A stretch of 64,000 bases of DNA from positions 434,001 through 498,000 of the forward strand of contig CAWBNY010000002.1 in the NCBI GenBank assembly GCA_963790325.1. Reading direction: 5' to 3'. This DNA is from JAXDMK01 sp963790325. GTDB taxonomy: Bacteria; Actinomycetota; Acidimicrobiia; Acidimicrobiales; AC-14. The translations under genes were made by a program, and so were the position numbers. The first letter of the stretch is position 1; the number at the start of each line of letters is the position of its first letter. Shown in pieces: positions 9,940 through 18,014 of this stretch. Below the pieces are notes generated by a model. It had not been told where the DNA came from, searched no databases, and was given only the letters and a program-made list of their open reading frames with translations.

Positions 9940-11115
9940 CTACCGCGAGAGGACCCGCTGGTAGAGATCGACCGTGCGGGCGGCGACGGCGGGCCAGCCG
10001 AAGTGGTCGAGGACGCGGCGGCGACCGGCCCGGCCCATCGCTTCGGCCGCCGCCGGGTCGGCCAGCAGCTGGTTCACCCGGTCGGCCAGGGCGCGGGCGA
10101 AGGCGGCCGCGTCGAGGGGCAGTCCGGCGGCGTCGACCTCGATGGGCACCAGCCATCCCGTCGCCCCGTCGACCACCACCTCGGGGATGCCCCCCACCGC
10201 GCTGGCCACCACCGGGATCTCGCAGGCCATGGCCTCCAGGTTGGTGATCCCGAACGGCTCGTACACCGACGGGCACAGGAACACCGCGGCCTGGCTCAGG
10301 ACCCGGACCAGCGTCTGGCGGTCGACCATCTCCTCCACCCACACCACGTTGGGCTGCGAGGCGGCCCGGGCCCGGAACTCGGCTCCGATCTCGGGCGTGT
10401 CGGCCGCCCCCGCGCACAGCACCACCTGGGCCGACGGGTCGATGTGAGCGGCCGCCTGGATGGCGTGCTCGATCCCCTTCTGACGGGTCATGCGCCCGAC
10501 GAACACCACCGAGGGCCGGTCGGGGGCGATGCCCAGCCTCGCCAACCCGTCGGTCGACGGATCGGGCCGGTACTCGTCGGGGTCGATGCCGTTGGGGATG
10601 ACGACCACTCGGGCGGGGTCGACGGCCGGGTACGTCTCCAGGATGTCGGACCGCATGCCGGCGGACACCGCCACCACCGCGTCGGCCGCCTCGACGGCCG
10701 TTCGCTCCGCCCACGACGACACCGCGTAGCCGGCGCCCAGCTGCTGCGCCTTCCACGGCCGGCGGGGCTCGAGGCTGTGGGTGGTCAGCACGTGGGGCAT
10801 CCCGTGGAGGACCTTGGCCAGGTGGCCGCCCATGTTGGTGTACCAGGTGTGGGTGTGGACGAGGTCGGCGCCGGCCACCGCCGCGGCCATGGCCAGGTCG
10901 ACCGACAGCACGCCCAGGACGTCGCCCCCGACTCCGTCCGCCACCTCCGGCCACGCCGCGTGGGCGGTCACCCGGGGCGCCTCCCGGGGGGCACCGAAGC
11001 AGTGGACGTCGAGGTCGACCAGGCGCCCCAGCTCCCGGCTCAGGTAGGCGGCGTGGACCCCGGCCCCGCCATAGACCTCGGGAGGGAACTCCCGGGTCAG
11101 CAGGGCGACCCTCAC
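9940..11115 (-). CDS. glgM: GT4-family glycogen/alpha-maltose-1-phosphate synthase (GlgM/actinobacterial GlgA type)
   Basis: 391 residues with the two-Rossmann GT-B fold. The N-terminal EFPPEVYGGAGVH loop binds the ADP-sugar, HTHTWY and the HVLTTHSLEP strand follow, and the C-terminal domain has VFVGRMTRQKGIEHAI and the retaining-enzyme motif YEPFGITNLEAMACEIPVVAS. In actinobacteria this subfamily uses ADP-glucose to make maltose-1-phosphate (feeding GlgE) or to extend alpha-glucan. It is co-transcribed with glgC, whose stop overlaps this GTG start (GTGA, 11112-11115), so supplier and user of ADP-glucose are coupled. No glgE or glgB lies in the window. Confidence 0.88.
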   Translation of the reverse strand: MRVALLTREFPPEVYGGAGVHAAYLSRELGRLVDLDVHCFGAPREAPRVTAHAAWPEVADGVGGDVLGVLSVDLAMAAAVAGADLVHTHTWYTNMGGHLAKVLHGMPHVLTTHSLEPRRPWKAQQLGAGYAVSSWAERTAVEAADAVVAVSAGMRSDILETYPAVDPARVVVIPNGIDPDEYRPDPSTDGLARLGIAPDRPSVVFVGRMTRQKGIEHAIQAAAHIDPSAQVVLCAGAADTPEIGAEFRARAASQPNVVWVEEMVDRQTLVRVLSQAAVFLCPSVYEPFGITNLEAMACEIPVVASAVGGIPEVVVDGATGWLVPIEVDAAGLPLDAAAFARALADRVNQLLADPAAAEAMGRAGRRRVLDHFGWPAVAARTVDLYQRVLSR

Positions 11116-12359
11116 CGGTTGGTGCCCGGCCCGGTGATGCGCCGCCCCTTGCCGATCACCACCACCCCGTGTTGGGAGATGTTGTAGAGGTCGGCGTCGG
11201 CTTCGTGGTCGACCCCGATGCGGGCGCCGGCGGGGATGATCACGTTCTTGTCGACGATCGCCCGCCGGACGATGGCACCCGGCCCGACGACCACGTCGTC
11301 GAGGAGCACCGAGTCCTCCACCAGGGAGTGGTCGGAGCAGACGACGCCGGGGGACAGGACCGAGCCCCGCACCAGTCCGCCGGACACGATGGCGCCCGCG
11401 CACACCAGGGAGTTCACCGCCCGTCCCACCCGGTCACCCGACTCGTGCACGAACTTGGCCGGCGGCAGCTGGCGGACCCAGGTGTGGAACGGCCACCACC
11501 GGTTGTAGAGGTTGAACACGGGGTGGACCGAGATCAGGTCCATGTGCGCGTCGTAGAAGGCGTCGAGCGTCCCGACGTCCCGCCAGTAGCCCCGCTCCCG
11601 CTCGGTGACGCCGGGGACGTCGTTGTTGGCGAAGTCGTAGTAGTGGGCCTGGCCCGCCTTGACCAGCATCGGGATGATGTCGCCACCGAGGTCATGGAGC
11701 GACTCGTCGTCGTCGGAGTCCTGGGTGACGGCGTCGATGAGCGTCGACGTGGTGAACACGTAGTTGCCCATGGAGGCGAAGATCTGGTCGGGGGCGTCGG
11801 GCAGCCCGTCGACCTGGACCGGCTTCTCCAGGAAGGCGGCGATGGTGGTGCCCGGCCCGGCCTCGATGACCCCGAAGCTGGTCGACTCGTCCTTGGGGAC
11901 CCGGATGGCGCCCACGGTGACCCCGGCACCGGTGGCGATGTGCTGCTCGACCATCTGGCGGGGGTCCATCCGGTAGATGTGGTCGGCCCCGAAGACGCAG
12001 ATGTAGTCGGGGCGGTCGTCGCCGATGAGGTTGAGGTTCTGGAAGATGGCGTCGGCGGAGCCCGCGAACCACCGGGGACCCCGCCGCATCTGGGCCGGTA
12101 CCGGGGTCACGTAGGTGTCGAGCAAGGTCGACAGGCGCCACGTACGGCTGATGTGCAGGTCGAGGCTGTGGGATTTGTACTGGGTGAGCACGACGATGCG
12201 CAGGTAGCCGCCGTTGGCCAGGTTCGACAGGACGAAGTCGATCAGGCGGTAGTGGCCACCGAAGGGCACCGCCGGCTTGGCCCGGTCGGCGGTGAGGGGG
12301 TACAGCCGCTTCCCTTCGCCTCCCGCCAGCACCATCGCCAGCACCCGGGGCTCAGCCAC
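11112..12359 (-). CDS. glgC: Glucose-1-phosphate adenylyltransferase
   Basis: 415 residues. It makes ADP-glucose from glucose-1-phosphate and ATP, the committed step of bacterial alpha-glucan synthesis. The nucleotidyltransferase signature MVLAGGEGKRLYPLT is near residue 10, followed by AKPAVPFGGHYRLIDF. The catalytic region has FGADHIYRMD, the sugar-binding segment is FGVIE, and the C-terminal left-handed beta-helix is present (GAIVSGGLVRGSVLSPGV; DKNVIIPAGARIGVD). The GTG at 12359 is chosen because TACGGT ends 6 nt before it; an ATG 51 bp upstream would add a non-conserved leader. It precedes glgM with a 4-bp overlap. Confidence 0.93.
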   Translation of the reverse strand: MAEPRVLAMVLAGGEGKRLYPLTADRAKPAVPFGGHYRLIDFVLSNLANGGYLRIVVLTQYKSHSLDLHISRTWRLSTLLDTYVTPVPAQMRRGPRWFAGSADAIFQNLNLIGDDRPDYICVFGADHIYRMDPRQMVEQHIATGAGVTVGAIRVPKDESTSFGVIEAGPGTTIAAFLEKPVQVDGLPDAPDQIFASMGNYVFTTSTLIDAVTQDSDDDESLHDLGGDIIPMLVKAGQAHYYDFANNDVPGVTERERGYWRDVGTLDAFYDAHMDLISVHPVFNLYNRWWPFHTWVRQLPPAKFVHESGDRVGRAVNSLVCAGAIVSGGLVRGSVLSPGVVCSDHSLVEDSVLLDDVVVGPGAIVRRAIVDKNVIIPAGARIGVDHEADADLYNISQHGVVVIGKGRRITGPGTNR

Positions 12360-12365
12360 CGTGTC

Positions 12366-12371
12366 ACCGTA
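12366..12371 (-). promoter_or_regulatory. -10 hexamer TACGGT for glgC (leaderless type)
   Basis: TACGGT on the minus strand lies 6 nt before the GTG at 12359. No Shine-Dalgarno sequence is seen. Confidence 0.45.
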
Positions 12372-12484
12372 CCCGGCCGTGGCTTGGCCGCCCGCACGGC
12401 GGACGGGCATGGCACTTCAGTCAGGGTGCGGGACGGCCCGGCCGGCGCGGGTGGTCACACCCCCTGCCGCGTCGGGAGGTGGGC

Positions 12485-12509
12485 GCCGGTGGCCCCGACC
12501 GCCACCGGC
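12485..12509 (-). terminator. GC-rich hairpin between the Hcp-like gene and glgC
   Basis: GCCGGTGGC pairs perfectly with GCCACCGGC across a 7-nt loop (9-bp stem). It sits between the stop of the Hcp-like gene and the glgC promoter, where termination is expected. There is no U-tract, as is usual in high-GC actinobacteria. It could serve either strand. Confidence 0.4.
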
Positions 12510-12571
12510 CACCGCGGGTGCTCGCCCGTCGCCCCGGGTGGGCGCCTCGCCGAACCGCGGCAACCGCGCTC

Positions 12572-12588
12572 GGGGGGTCGTGCCCCCC
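12572..12588 (-). terminator. G6/C6 hairpin right after the Hcp-like gene
   Basis: Six G and six C are separated by a TCGTG loop, beginning 5 bp past the stop of the gene ending at 12594. Position and symmetry suggest an intrinsic terminator without U-tract. Confidence 0.4.
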
Positions 12589-12593
12589 TCCCG

Positions 12594-13265
12594 CTAGACG
12601 TCGGTTGCGGGGGCGTTGGTGATGACGCTCCAGGCCTGGCTGGTGGTCGGTGACGGTCCCGGTAACCCCGTCGGGCCGGGGGCGAAGTACTCGAGGCGGG
12701 CCGAGCCGAACGAGAGGGAGACCGTCTCCTCGTAGGCAGGCGTGGCCGCGATGGAGACCGAGTTCACGAGCACGGTCCCCAGCGTGATCCGGAAGAAGGT
12801 ATGGCCCGTGCCGCCCTGCTTGTCCAGGAGGACGACGACCTTGCCGTAGCCGCCGCCGGTGGCGCTGGCCATGAACAGCGGCGTCGACGCCTTGTCGAGG
12901 CCCTTGTTGAGCTCCAGCCTGTCGAATGCGAACCGGCTGGCGGTCAGTTCAGGACGGTCCGCGCCGACTCTCGTCGGGTTCTCGCCTGAGAAGTGCACCC
13001 CGTTGGCCTCGACCTGCCCGGCACGGGTCCTCACGGTGGAATCGCCCTTGGCGATCGGCGTCCCGCCCAGCGGGGTCTGGAAGTCGACGAACACGTCGAA
13101 CACGCTGTTGTTGGCCACCGCCAGCCGGAGGTCGGACAGGTCGACCGTCGGCAGGGGTGCGGGTGCCGGCGCGGTCGCCGCCGGTAGGGGCATGAGGTGC
13201 AGGCCGGCCAGGATCACCGCCCCCGCCACAACCGCCGGAAAGGTGCGGAGCAAGGTCTTGCGCAT
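12594..13265 (-). CDS. Secreted Hcp-like (type VI tube family) beta-barrel protein
   Basis: 223 residues with an N-terminal signal segment (MRKTLLRTFPAVVAGAVILAG, then an Ala/Pro region), so export is expected. The mature part resembles the Hcp (DUF796) fold: LNKGLDKASTPLFMASATGG, a KVVVLLDKQGG strand, FFRITLGTVLVNSVSI, and the closing VSLSFGSARLEYFAPG. No other type VI secretion component is in the window, and Gram-positives lack that machine, so this belongs to the exported stand-alone Hcp-like group of unknown role. A purine-rich ribosome site (GAGGAGGC) precedes the ATG. Two hairpins follow the stop. Confidence 0.65.
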   Translation of the reverse strand: MRKTLLRTFPAVVAGAVILAGLHLMPLPAATAPAPAPLPTVDLSDLRLAVANNSVFDVFVDFQTPLGGTPIAKGDSTVRTRAGQVEANGVHFSGENPTRVGADRPELTASRFAFDRLELNKGLDKASTPLFMASATGGGYGKVVVLLDKQGGTGHTFFRITLGTVLVNSVSIAATPAYEETVSLSFGSARLEYFAPGPTGLPGPSPTTSQAWSVITNAPATDV

Positions 13266-13311
13266 GGTTGCCTCCTCATCGACGTCGGAGGCGAACGGTA
13301 CCGCCGACCTC

Positions 13312-13776
13312 CTACGACCGGTCGAGGGTGGCCCGGAGGTGGTGGGTGAGCCCCATCCCGACGGCGGCCATGGCGATCTCGTAGCGGAGCCGGTCGCCGC
13401 CGACCTCGTAGCGGCGACTGACGGAGGTGACCTCCTTGGCCGTGGGCGTCCCGGCGAGAGTCAGGCTGTCGAGGTCGAGCGCGACCCCGCCGTCGCCGTC
13501 GCCGATCGACCCCACCGCCACTTCGACGATGCCGAAGCTGTGGGCCACGACCAGCTCGACCGTGTCGACCACGAGCCGGAGGAAGCCCGACTCGGCATGG
13601 CGGCGGTTGCCCTCGACGTCCAGGGTGCGGGATGTCCACGTGAGGATCGGACGCCCTGGCACATGGGCCACCACCAGCTCCTCGGTGTACGAGAACGGCT
13701 CGATCGTGGGGTACTCCCCCTCGCCCCGACCCCGCCAGGTCCCCACCAACGGGGCGAGGTCGTCGAGGGAGGCCAC
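13312..13776 (-). CDS. Nitrobindin-like heme-binding beta-barrel (FABP/DUF1794) protein
   Basis: 154 residues. The signature GTWRGRGEGEYPTI at residues 12-25 and the C-terminal MAAVGMGLTHHLRATL are diagnostic of bacterial nitrobindins. These are ten-stranded barrels that bind ferric heme through a conserved C-terminal His and react with NO or peroxynitrite. Mycobacterial Rv2717c is the best-known relative. The gene begins with GTG 5 bp after the pirin stop, so the two are probably one transcript. No cofactor-site loss is visible. Confidence 0.85.
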   Translation of the reverse strand: MASLDDLAPLVGTWRGRGEGEYPTIEPFSYTEELVVAHVPGRPILTWTSRTLDVEGNRRHAESGFLRLVVDTVELVVAHSFGIVEVAVGSIGDGDGGVALDLDSLTLAGTPTAKEVTSVSRRYEVGGDRLRYEIAMAAVGMGLTHHLRATLDRS

Positions 13777-13780
13777 GCCG

Positions 13781-14758
13781 TCAGGCCTGGAGGCTGGAGG
13801 CGGGGATCGAGCCCAGGCGGCCGGCGTGGAAGTCGTCCATCGCCTGGACGACCTCCTCGCGGGTGTTCATCACGAACGGCCCGTACCAGGCGATCGGCTC
13901 CCGGATGGGCTGGCCCCCGAGGACGATCACGTCGAGGTTGGGCGAGCGGCTCTCCTGGCGCTCGGCCGCGGTCACCGTGACGTGGTCGCCGGCGCCGAAC
14001 ACGGCCAGCTGGCCCATGCGGAACGGCCGCCGCCCCCCTCCCTCGGTGTACGCCCCCACCGTCCCCTGCCCGTTGAGGGCGTAGACGAGGGCGTTGTAGC
14101 CCGGCTGCCAGGGCAGGACCAGCTCCGCTCCCGGGCTGAGGGTGGCGTGGACGAAGGCCATCGGCGTGTGGGTGATCCCCGGTCCGGTGTGGCCGGCCAC
14201 ATCGCCTGCGATCACCCGTACCAGAACGCCGCCGTCGGGCGTGGTGAGCAGGGTGGCCCGGCCGGCGCGGATGTCCTGGTAACGGGGCGTCTCCCACTTC
14301 CTGGCCTTGGGCAGGTTCACCCACAGCTGGAGGCCGTGGAACAGGCCCCCGCTGGCCACCAGCTCCTCCGGCGGGCGCTCGATGTGCTGGATACCGGAGC
14401 CGGCGGTCATCCACTGGGTGTCGCCGTTGGTGATCACACCCCCGCCACCGGCGTTGTCCTGGTGCTCGAAGGTGCCGTCGATGATGTAGGTGGCGGTCTC
14501 GAACCCCCGGTGGGGGTGCCATGACGTGCCCTTGGGCTCGCCCGGGGCGTACTCCACCTCGCCCATCTGGTCCATGTGGATGAACGGGTCGAGGCGGGCG
14601 AGGTCGACGCCGGCGAAGGCCCGGCGGACGGGGAAGCCCTCCCCCTCGTAGGCGTTGGGGGCGCTGGTGACGGACACAACCGGGCGGGCGGCGGCGGGCG
14701 GGGCGGGGCGGTCGATCCGGGGCAGAGCGAGGACGTTGTCGGCGGTGACGGCGGGCAT
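13781..14758 (-). CDS. Pirin family protein
   Basis: 325 residues with two cupin domains. The N-terminal cupin carries the iron-binding motif HPHRGFETATYIIDG near residue 82 and a second metal segment at GSGIQHIERPP. The C-terminal cupin is the usual PF05726 type (LPWQPGYNALVYALNGQGTV). Bacterial pirins are iron-dependent quercetinases or redox-linked regulators. An AAGGAGG ribosome site lies just upstream of the ATG. It heads a two-gene unit with the nitrobindin-like gene; both bind iron or heme, which may point to a shared redox role. Confidence 0.9.
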   Translation of the reverse strand: MPAVTADNVLALPRIDRPAPPAAARPVVSVTSAPNAYEGEGFPVRRAFAGVDLARLDPFIHMDQMGEVEYAPGEPKGTSWHPHRGFETATYIIDGTFEHQDNAGGGGVITNGDTQWMTAGSGIQHIERPPEELVASGGLFHGLQLWVNLPKARKWETPRYQDIRAGRATLLTTPDGGVLVRVIAGDVAGHTGPGITHTPMAFVHATLSPGAELVLPWQPGYNALVYALNGQGTVGAYTEGGGRRPFRMGQLAVFGAGDHVTVTAAERQESRSPNLDVIVLGGQPIREPIAWYGPFVMNTREEVVQAMDDFHAGRLGSIPASSLQA

Positions 14759-14893
14759 GGCGGCCTCCTTGGAAGCGTTCCGTCGGGAGGAACTCTACGC
14801 CCCGCTAAACAGTTGCGGGTTCAACTTCCTTCCCTGCGAGGGATCCCCGTCTGATCGAGGAGGCGGTGCGAGCCATCGCCTGCGTCGGCCCGG

Positions 14894-15298
14894 CTAGTTC
14901 GCCCAGTGGGCGGGGAGGTAGGACTGCGCCGGGGTGGTGGCGGAGAGTGCCCCGCTGGTGGCGGCCAACATCGACCGCAGGAAGCCGAGCTCCTTGTCGA
15001 GGGCGGCCAGCGGGGGCCGCCCCCTGGTGACCGGCAGCCCCTTCGACCGGGCGTAGGCGGCGGTCACCTCGGACGGCGCCACGTCGTTGAGGGACGCCTC
15101 GCACCTCAGGGCCTCGGCCAGGCGTAGCTGGCGGGTGGACGGCCAGTAGAGCTTGTGGGCGGCGCAGGCGTCGCACCGGACCCAGAAGTGCCGCAGCCAC
15201 GGCTGGCGCCGGTAGCGCTGGAGCACGACCGTCCCCATCTCGAGCGTGATCCCCGCGTCGCAGTCGCCACACCGAACCTGGTCGATGAAGGTTGCCAC
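14894..15298 (-). CDS. Zinc-ribbon protein of unknown function
   Basis: 134 residues starting at GTG 15298, preceded by a G-rich ribosome site. Two Cys pairs (VRCGDCDAG near residue 8 and VRCDACAAHKLYWP near 40) would bind one zinc ion, with a Trp/Arg-rich strand between them. The rest is helical (RQLRLAEALRCEASLNDVAPSEV, then LDKELGFLRSML) and contains an AYARSKG helix that could contact nucleic acid. I do not recognise the family. It stands between pirin and ynfA as an apparently single gene. Confidence 0.6.
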   Translation of the reverse strand: MATFIDQVRCGDCDAGITLEMGTVVLQRYRRQPWLRHFWVRCDACAAHKLYWPSTRQLRLAEALRCEASLNDVAPSEVTAAYARSKGLPVTRGRPPLAALDKELGFLRSMLAATSGALSATTPAQSYLPAHWAN

Positions 15299-15417
15299 GT
15301 TTCCCCCCTGAAGCCCCTGGTGCGAGGGCATGGTACCTAGCCCGCCCGCCCGCTGTCCCGGTCCGAAACCAGGTCTTCACACGAGGCTCGGAAACGCCCC
15401 CGCGCTTCCGCTCGGGC

Positions 15418-15753
15418 TCAGACCGAGCGAGGGCCGAAGAAGATGATCCCGACGCCGATGGACACGACCAGGGCGCCGGCCAGGTCCCACCGGTCGGGCC
15501 GGTCGCCGTTGAGCCACCAGCCCCAGAGCAGCGACAGGACGACGAACACCCCGCCGTAGGCGGCGTACACCCGGCCGAAGGAGTCCTCGTGCTGGAGGGT
15601 GGGGATGACCCCGTAGGCGATGAGGGCGAGGGCCCCCACCATGCCCACGGCCCAGGCCGCGCCTTCCCGCAGCCAGCGCCAGACGAGCCAGCCGCCGCCG
15701 ATCTCGGCCAGGCCGGCCAACCCGAACAGTCCGACGGCGCGGGCGACCTCCAT
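15418..15753 (-). CDS. ynfA: YnfA/UPF0060 family small membrane protein
   Basis: 111 residues with four predicted helices and the diagnostic stretches GLAEIGGGWLVWRWLREG and GRVYAAYGGVFVVLSLLWGWW. Bacterial YnfA relatives resemble small multidrug-resistance efflux pumps and have been linked to export of toxic cations. ATG 15753 is chosen over a start 39 bp upstream because the family begins there and TACGGT ends 6 nt before it. Single gene, divergent from the ParB-like gene by 44 bp. Confidence 0.88.
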   Translation of the reverse strand: MEVARAVGLFGLAGLAEIGGGWLVWRWLREGAAWAVGMVGALALIAYGVIPTLQHEDSFGRVYAAYGGVFVVLSLLWGWWLNGDRPDRWDLAGALVVSIGVGIIFFGPRSV

Positions 15754-15759
15754 CCGACC

Positions 15760-15765
15760 ACCGTA
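15760..15765 (-). promoter_or_regulatory. -10 hexamer TACGGT for ynfA (leaderless type)
   Basis: TACGGT on the minus strand ends 6 nt before the ATG at 15753, matching the spacing seen at other leaderless candidates in this window. Confidence 0.4.
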
Positions 15766-15797
15766 CCGGCCGGCGCCGGCGCGGTAGAACATGGTCG

Positions 15798-16649
15798 ATG
15801 CCCCGCAGGCGGCTCAGCACCGGCAACGTCGAGGCCGACGCCAAGGACGACTTCGATCAGGTCCGCCAGCAGGAGGTCCTCGCCCGCCTGGCCCGGTGGG
15901 TCCGCCGCCAGCCGAGCGACGTCAACGCCATCCTCCCCTTCGACGAGGTCGTGGCCGCCCTCGGCCGCACCGGAGAGCGCGACCTCGGCCTCCAGGCGGT
16001 GCCGCTCGACACCATCGTGGGCACCGTCGACCGGGCGGGTGGCTTCGACCGCGACTTCCGCCCTACCTCGAGCCAGCCCCGGGAGCGGTGGGTGCGCTCG
16101 GCGGCGGCCATGCGCCGGGGCGAGCCGCTCGAGCCGATCGACGTCTACCGGGTGGGCGACGCCCACTTCGTCCGCGACGGCCACCACCGGGTGTCGGTGG
16201 CCAAGGCCGCCGGCCTCGACGAGATCGACGCCAACGTCACCGAGGTCCTCACCAAGGCCGGCGCCCCCGTCGACCTGCGGGTATCGGACCTTCCCCTCAA
16301 GACCCACGAGCGGTTGTTCCTCGAGCGGGTGCCGCTCACCGCCGAGCAGAGGGGCCGCATCCGCGTCACCCGCCCCGAGAGCTACGCCAGCCTGGCCGAG
16401 GGGGTGGAGGCGTGGGGCTTCCGCGCCGCCCAGGCCCTCGGCCAACCCGTCGTCCGATCCGAGGTGGGCGAGGCCTGGTTCCGGGACGAGTACGAGCCGG
16501 CAGTGGCTTTGCTCGTCGACGCCGGCCTCATCCACCCGGGGGAGACGGAGACCGACGCCTACCTCCGCCTGGCCGACGCCCGTTACCGTCTCCTACGAAC
16601 CCACGCGTGGGACGAGCAGGTCATCGAGCAGCTCCGCAGGAGGGTGTGA
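15798..16649 (+). CDS. Stand-alone ParB/Srx-fold protein
   Basis: 283 residues. The central part (about residues 105-150) has the ParB/sulfiredoxin-like core: PIDVYRVGDAHFVRDGHHRVSVAKA, where the DGHHR motif replaces the GERR or GHRR of chromosome ParB. There is no ParB helix-turn-helix and no parA nearby, so a segregation role is unlikely; the family is known as small ATP- or CTP-using or DNA-nicking proteins of unclear function. The C-terminal third is helical (ESYASLAEGVEAWGFRAAQAL). A TAGAAC sequence ends 7 nt before the ATG. The last 67 bp overlap the sugC-like gene tail to tail. Confidence 0.7.
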   Translation: MPRRRLSTGNVEADAKDDFDQVRQQEVLARLARWVRRQPSDVNAILPFDEVVAALGRTGERDLGLQAVPLDTIVGTVDRAGGFDRDFRPTSSQPRERWVRSAAAMRRGEPLEPIDVYRVGDAHFVRDGHHRVSVAKAAGLDEIDANVTEVLTKAGAPVDLRVSDLPLKTHERLFLERVPLTAEQRGRIRVTRPESYASLAEGVEAWGFRAAQALGQPVVRSEVGEAWFRDEYEPAVALLVDAGLIHPGETETDAYLRLADARYRLLRTHAWDEQVIEQLRRRV

Positions 16650-17998
16650 ATGCGCCTGGCGATCGTCGAGGGCGAGCCGGGGATCTTCCCCGCCCCGATA
16701 GGGCGGGTTCTGGGCGGGTTCAGCCGGTGGGTGCGCCGGCGGGGTCGGAAGGAGTCGACGCCGGTGGCGCCTCCGGATCCGTCGTCGGCGGAGACGGAGC
16801 CGCCGCCTCCGGCGCCGCCGTCCGGCGCCGCCGCCTCCGAACGCCTGATCCGCTCGCCCGAGTCGGGGTCGAAGAGGTGGACGGTGCGAGCGTCGAGCCA
16901 CAGCTCGAGCTCCTGGTTCGCCTGCGCCTGGCTGGCCGGGTTCAGGCGGGCCACCACCTGCGTCCCTTCGTCGGTGGCCCGGACGTCGTCGGCCGACAGG
17001 TCGGCGTGGCGGCCCAGCTCCGACGCCGCCGCCCCTCCGCCCACCGTGAAGTAGGCGTAGAGCTCGGAGCCCATCCACTCGATGACCTCGATGGTGGCTC
17101 GGAACCGGGGCCCGTGGGCGAGGTCGTCCTCCGTGACGAGGGACGCGTCCTCGAAGTTCTCCGGCCGGATGCCGGCGATGAACGTGCCGTCGCGCCCGGC
17201 GGCCGCGTCGCCGGCCAGGTCGAGCTCGGCCATCGGCAACGTGACGTGGGCGCCCGACACCTCGGCCCGCAGGAAGTTCATCGCCGGGGAGCCGATGAAG
17301 CCGGCCACGAACAGGTTGGTGGGCTCCTCGTACAGCTGCCGGGGTGTCCCCAGCTGCTGCACCACGCCCCGGCGCATGAGGGCGATGCGGTCGCCGAGCG
17401 TCATCGCCTCCGTCTGGTCGTGGGTGACGTAGACGGTCGTGGTCTTCAACCGGTTCTGGAGGCGGGAGATCTCGGTGCGGGTCTGCACCCGCAGCTTGGC
17501 GTCGAGGTTGGAGAGGGGCTCGTCCATGAGGAAGGCGGCTGGCTCCCGGACGATGGCCCGCCCCATCGCCACCCGCTGCCGCTGCCCGCCCGACAGGTTG
17601 GCCGGCTTGCGGTCGAGCAGCTCGGAGAGCTGGAGGATGCGGGCCGCCTCGTCCACCCGCCGAACGATCTCGTCCTGCGACTTCTTGGCCAGCCGCAACG
17701 GGAAGGAGATGTTCTCCCGGACGGTCATGTGGGGGTAGAGGGCGTAGCTCTGGAACACCATGGCCATGTTTCGGTCCTTGGGGTCCACGTCGTTGACGAC
17801 CGTGCCGTCGACCTTGAGGTCGCCCTCGGTGACGTCCTCCAGCCCCACGATCATGTTGAGCAGGGTCGACTTCCCGCATCCCGAGGGGCCGACGAGGATG
17901 AAGAACTCGCCGTCGCGGATGGTGAAGCTGACGTCGTCGACCGCGGTGGTGCCGTCGGGGAAGCGCTTGGTGACGTGTTCGAGGTCGATCTGGGCCAT
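16583..17998 (-). CDS. Sugar ABC importer ATP-binding protein (SugC/MsmK type)
   Basis: 471 residues. Walker A is GPSGCGKST at 37-45, the signature is LSGGQRQRVAMGRAIV, Walker B is AAFLMDEPLSNLDAKL, and the C-terminal OB (TOBE-like) regulatory domain includes FIAGIRPENFEDASL. This is the CUT1 sugar-importer class. Relative to typical SugC (about 390 residues), it has a roughly 80-residue Gly/Arg/Pro-rich tail that overlaps the convergent ParB-like gene. The start at 17998 has a strong GGAGGAGG site. It is the last gene of lpqY-sugA-sugB-sugC-like order. Confidence 0.9.
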   Translation of the reverse strand: MAQIDLEHVTKRFPDGTTAVDDVSFTIRDGEFFILVGPSGCGKSTLLNMIVGLEDVTEGDLKVDGTVVNDVDPKDRNMAMVFQSYALYPHMTVRENISFPLRLAKKSQDEIVRRVDEAARILQLSELLDRKPANLSGGQRQRVAMGRAIVREPAAFLMDEPLSNLDAKLRVQTRTEISRLQNRLKTTTVYVTHDQTEAMTLGDRIALMRRGVVQQLGTPRQLYEEPTNLFVAGFIGSPAMNFLRAEVSGAHVTLPMAELDLAGDAAAGRDGTFIAGIRPENFEDASLVTEDDLAHGPRFRATIEVIEWMGSELYAYFTVGGGAAASELGRHADLSADDVRATDEGTQVVARLNPASQAQANQELELWLDARTVHLFDPDSGERIRRSEAAAPDGGAGGGGSVSADDGSGGATGVDSFRPRRRTHRLNPPRTRPIGAGKIPGSPSTIARRIHTLLRSCSMTCSSHAWVRRRR

Positions 17999-18014
17999 CG
18001 GGTGAACCTCCTCC

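Noticed and set aside
12594..13265. Type VI secretion system
   Set aside because: Only an Hcp-like protein with a signal segment is present; no sheath, spike or membrane components.
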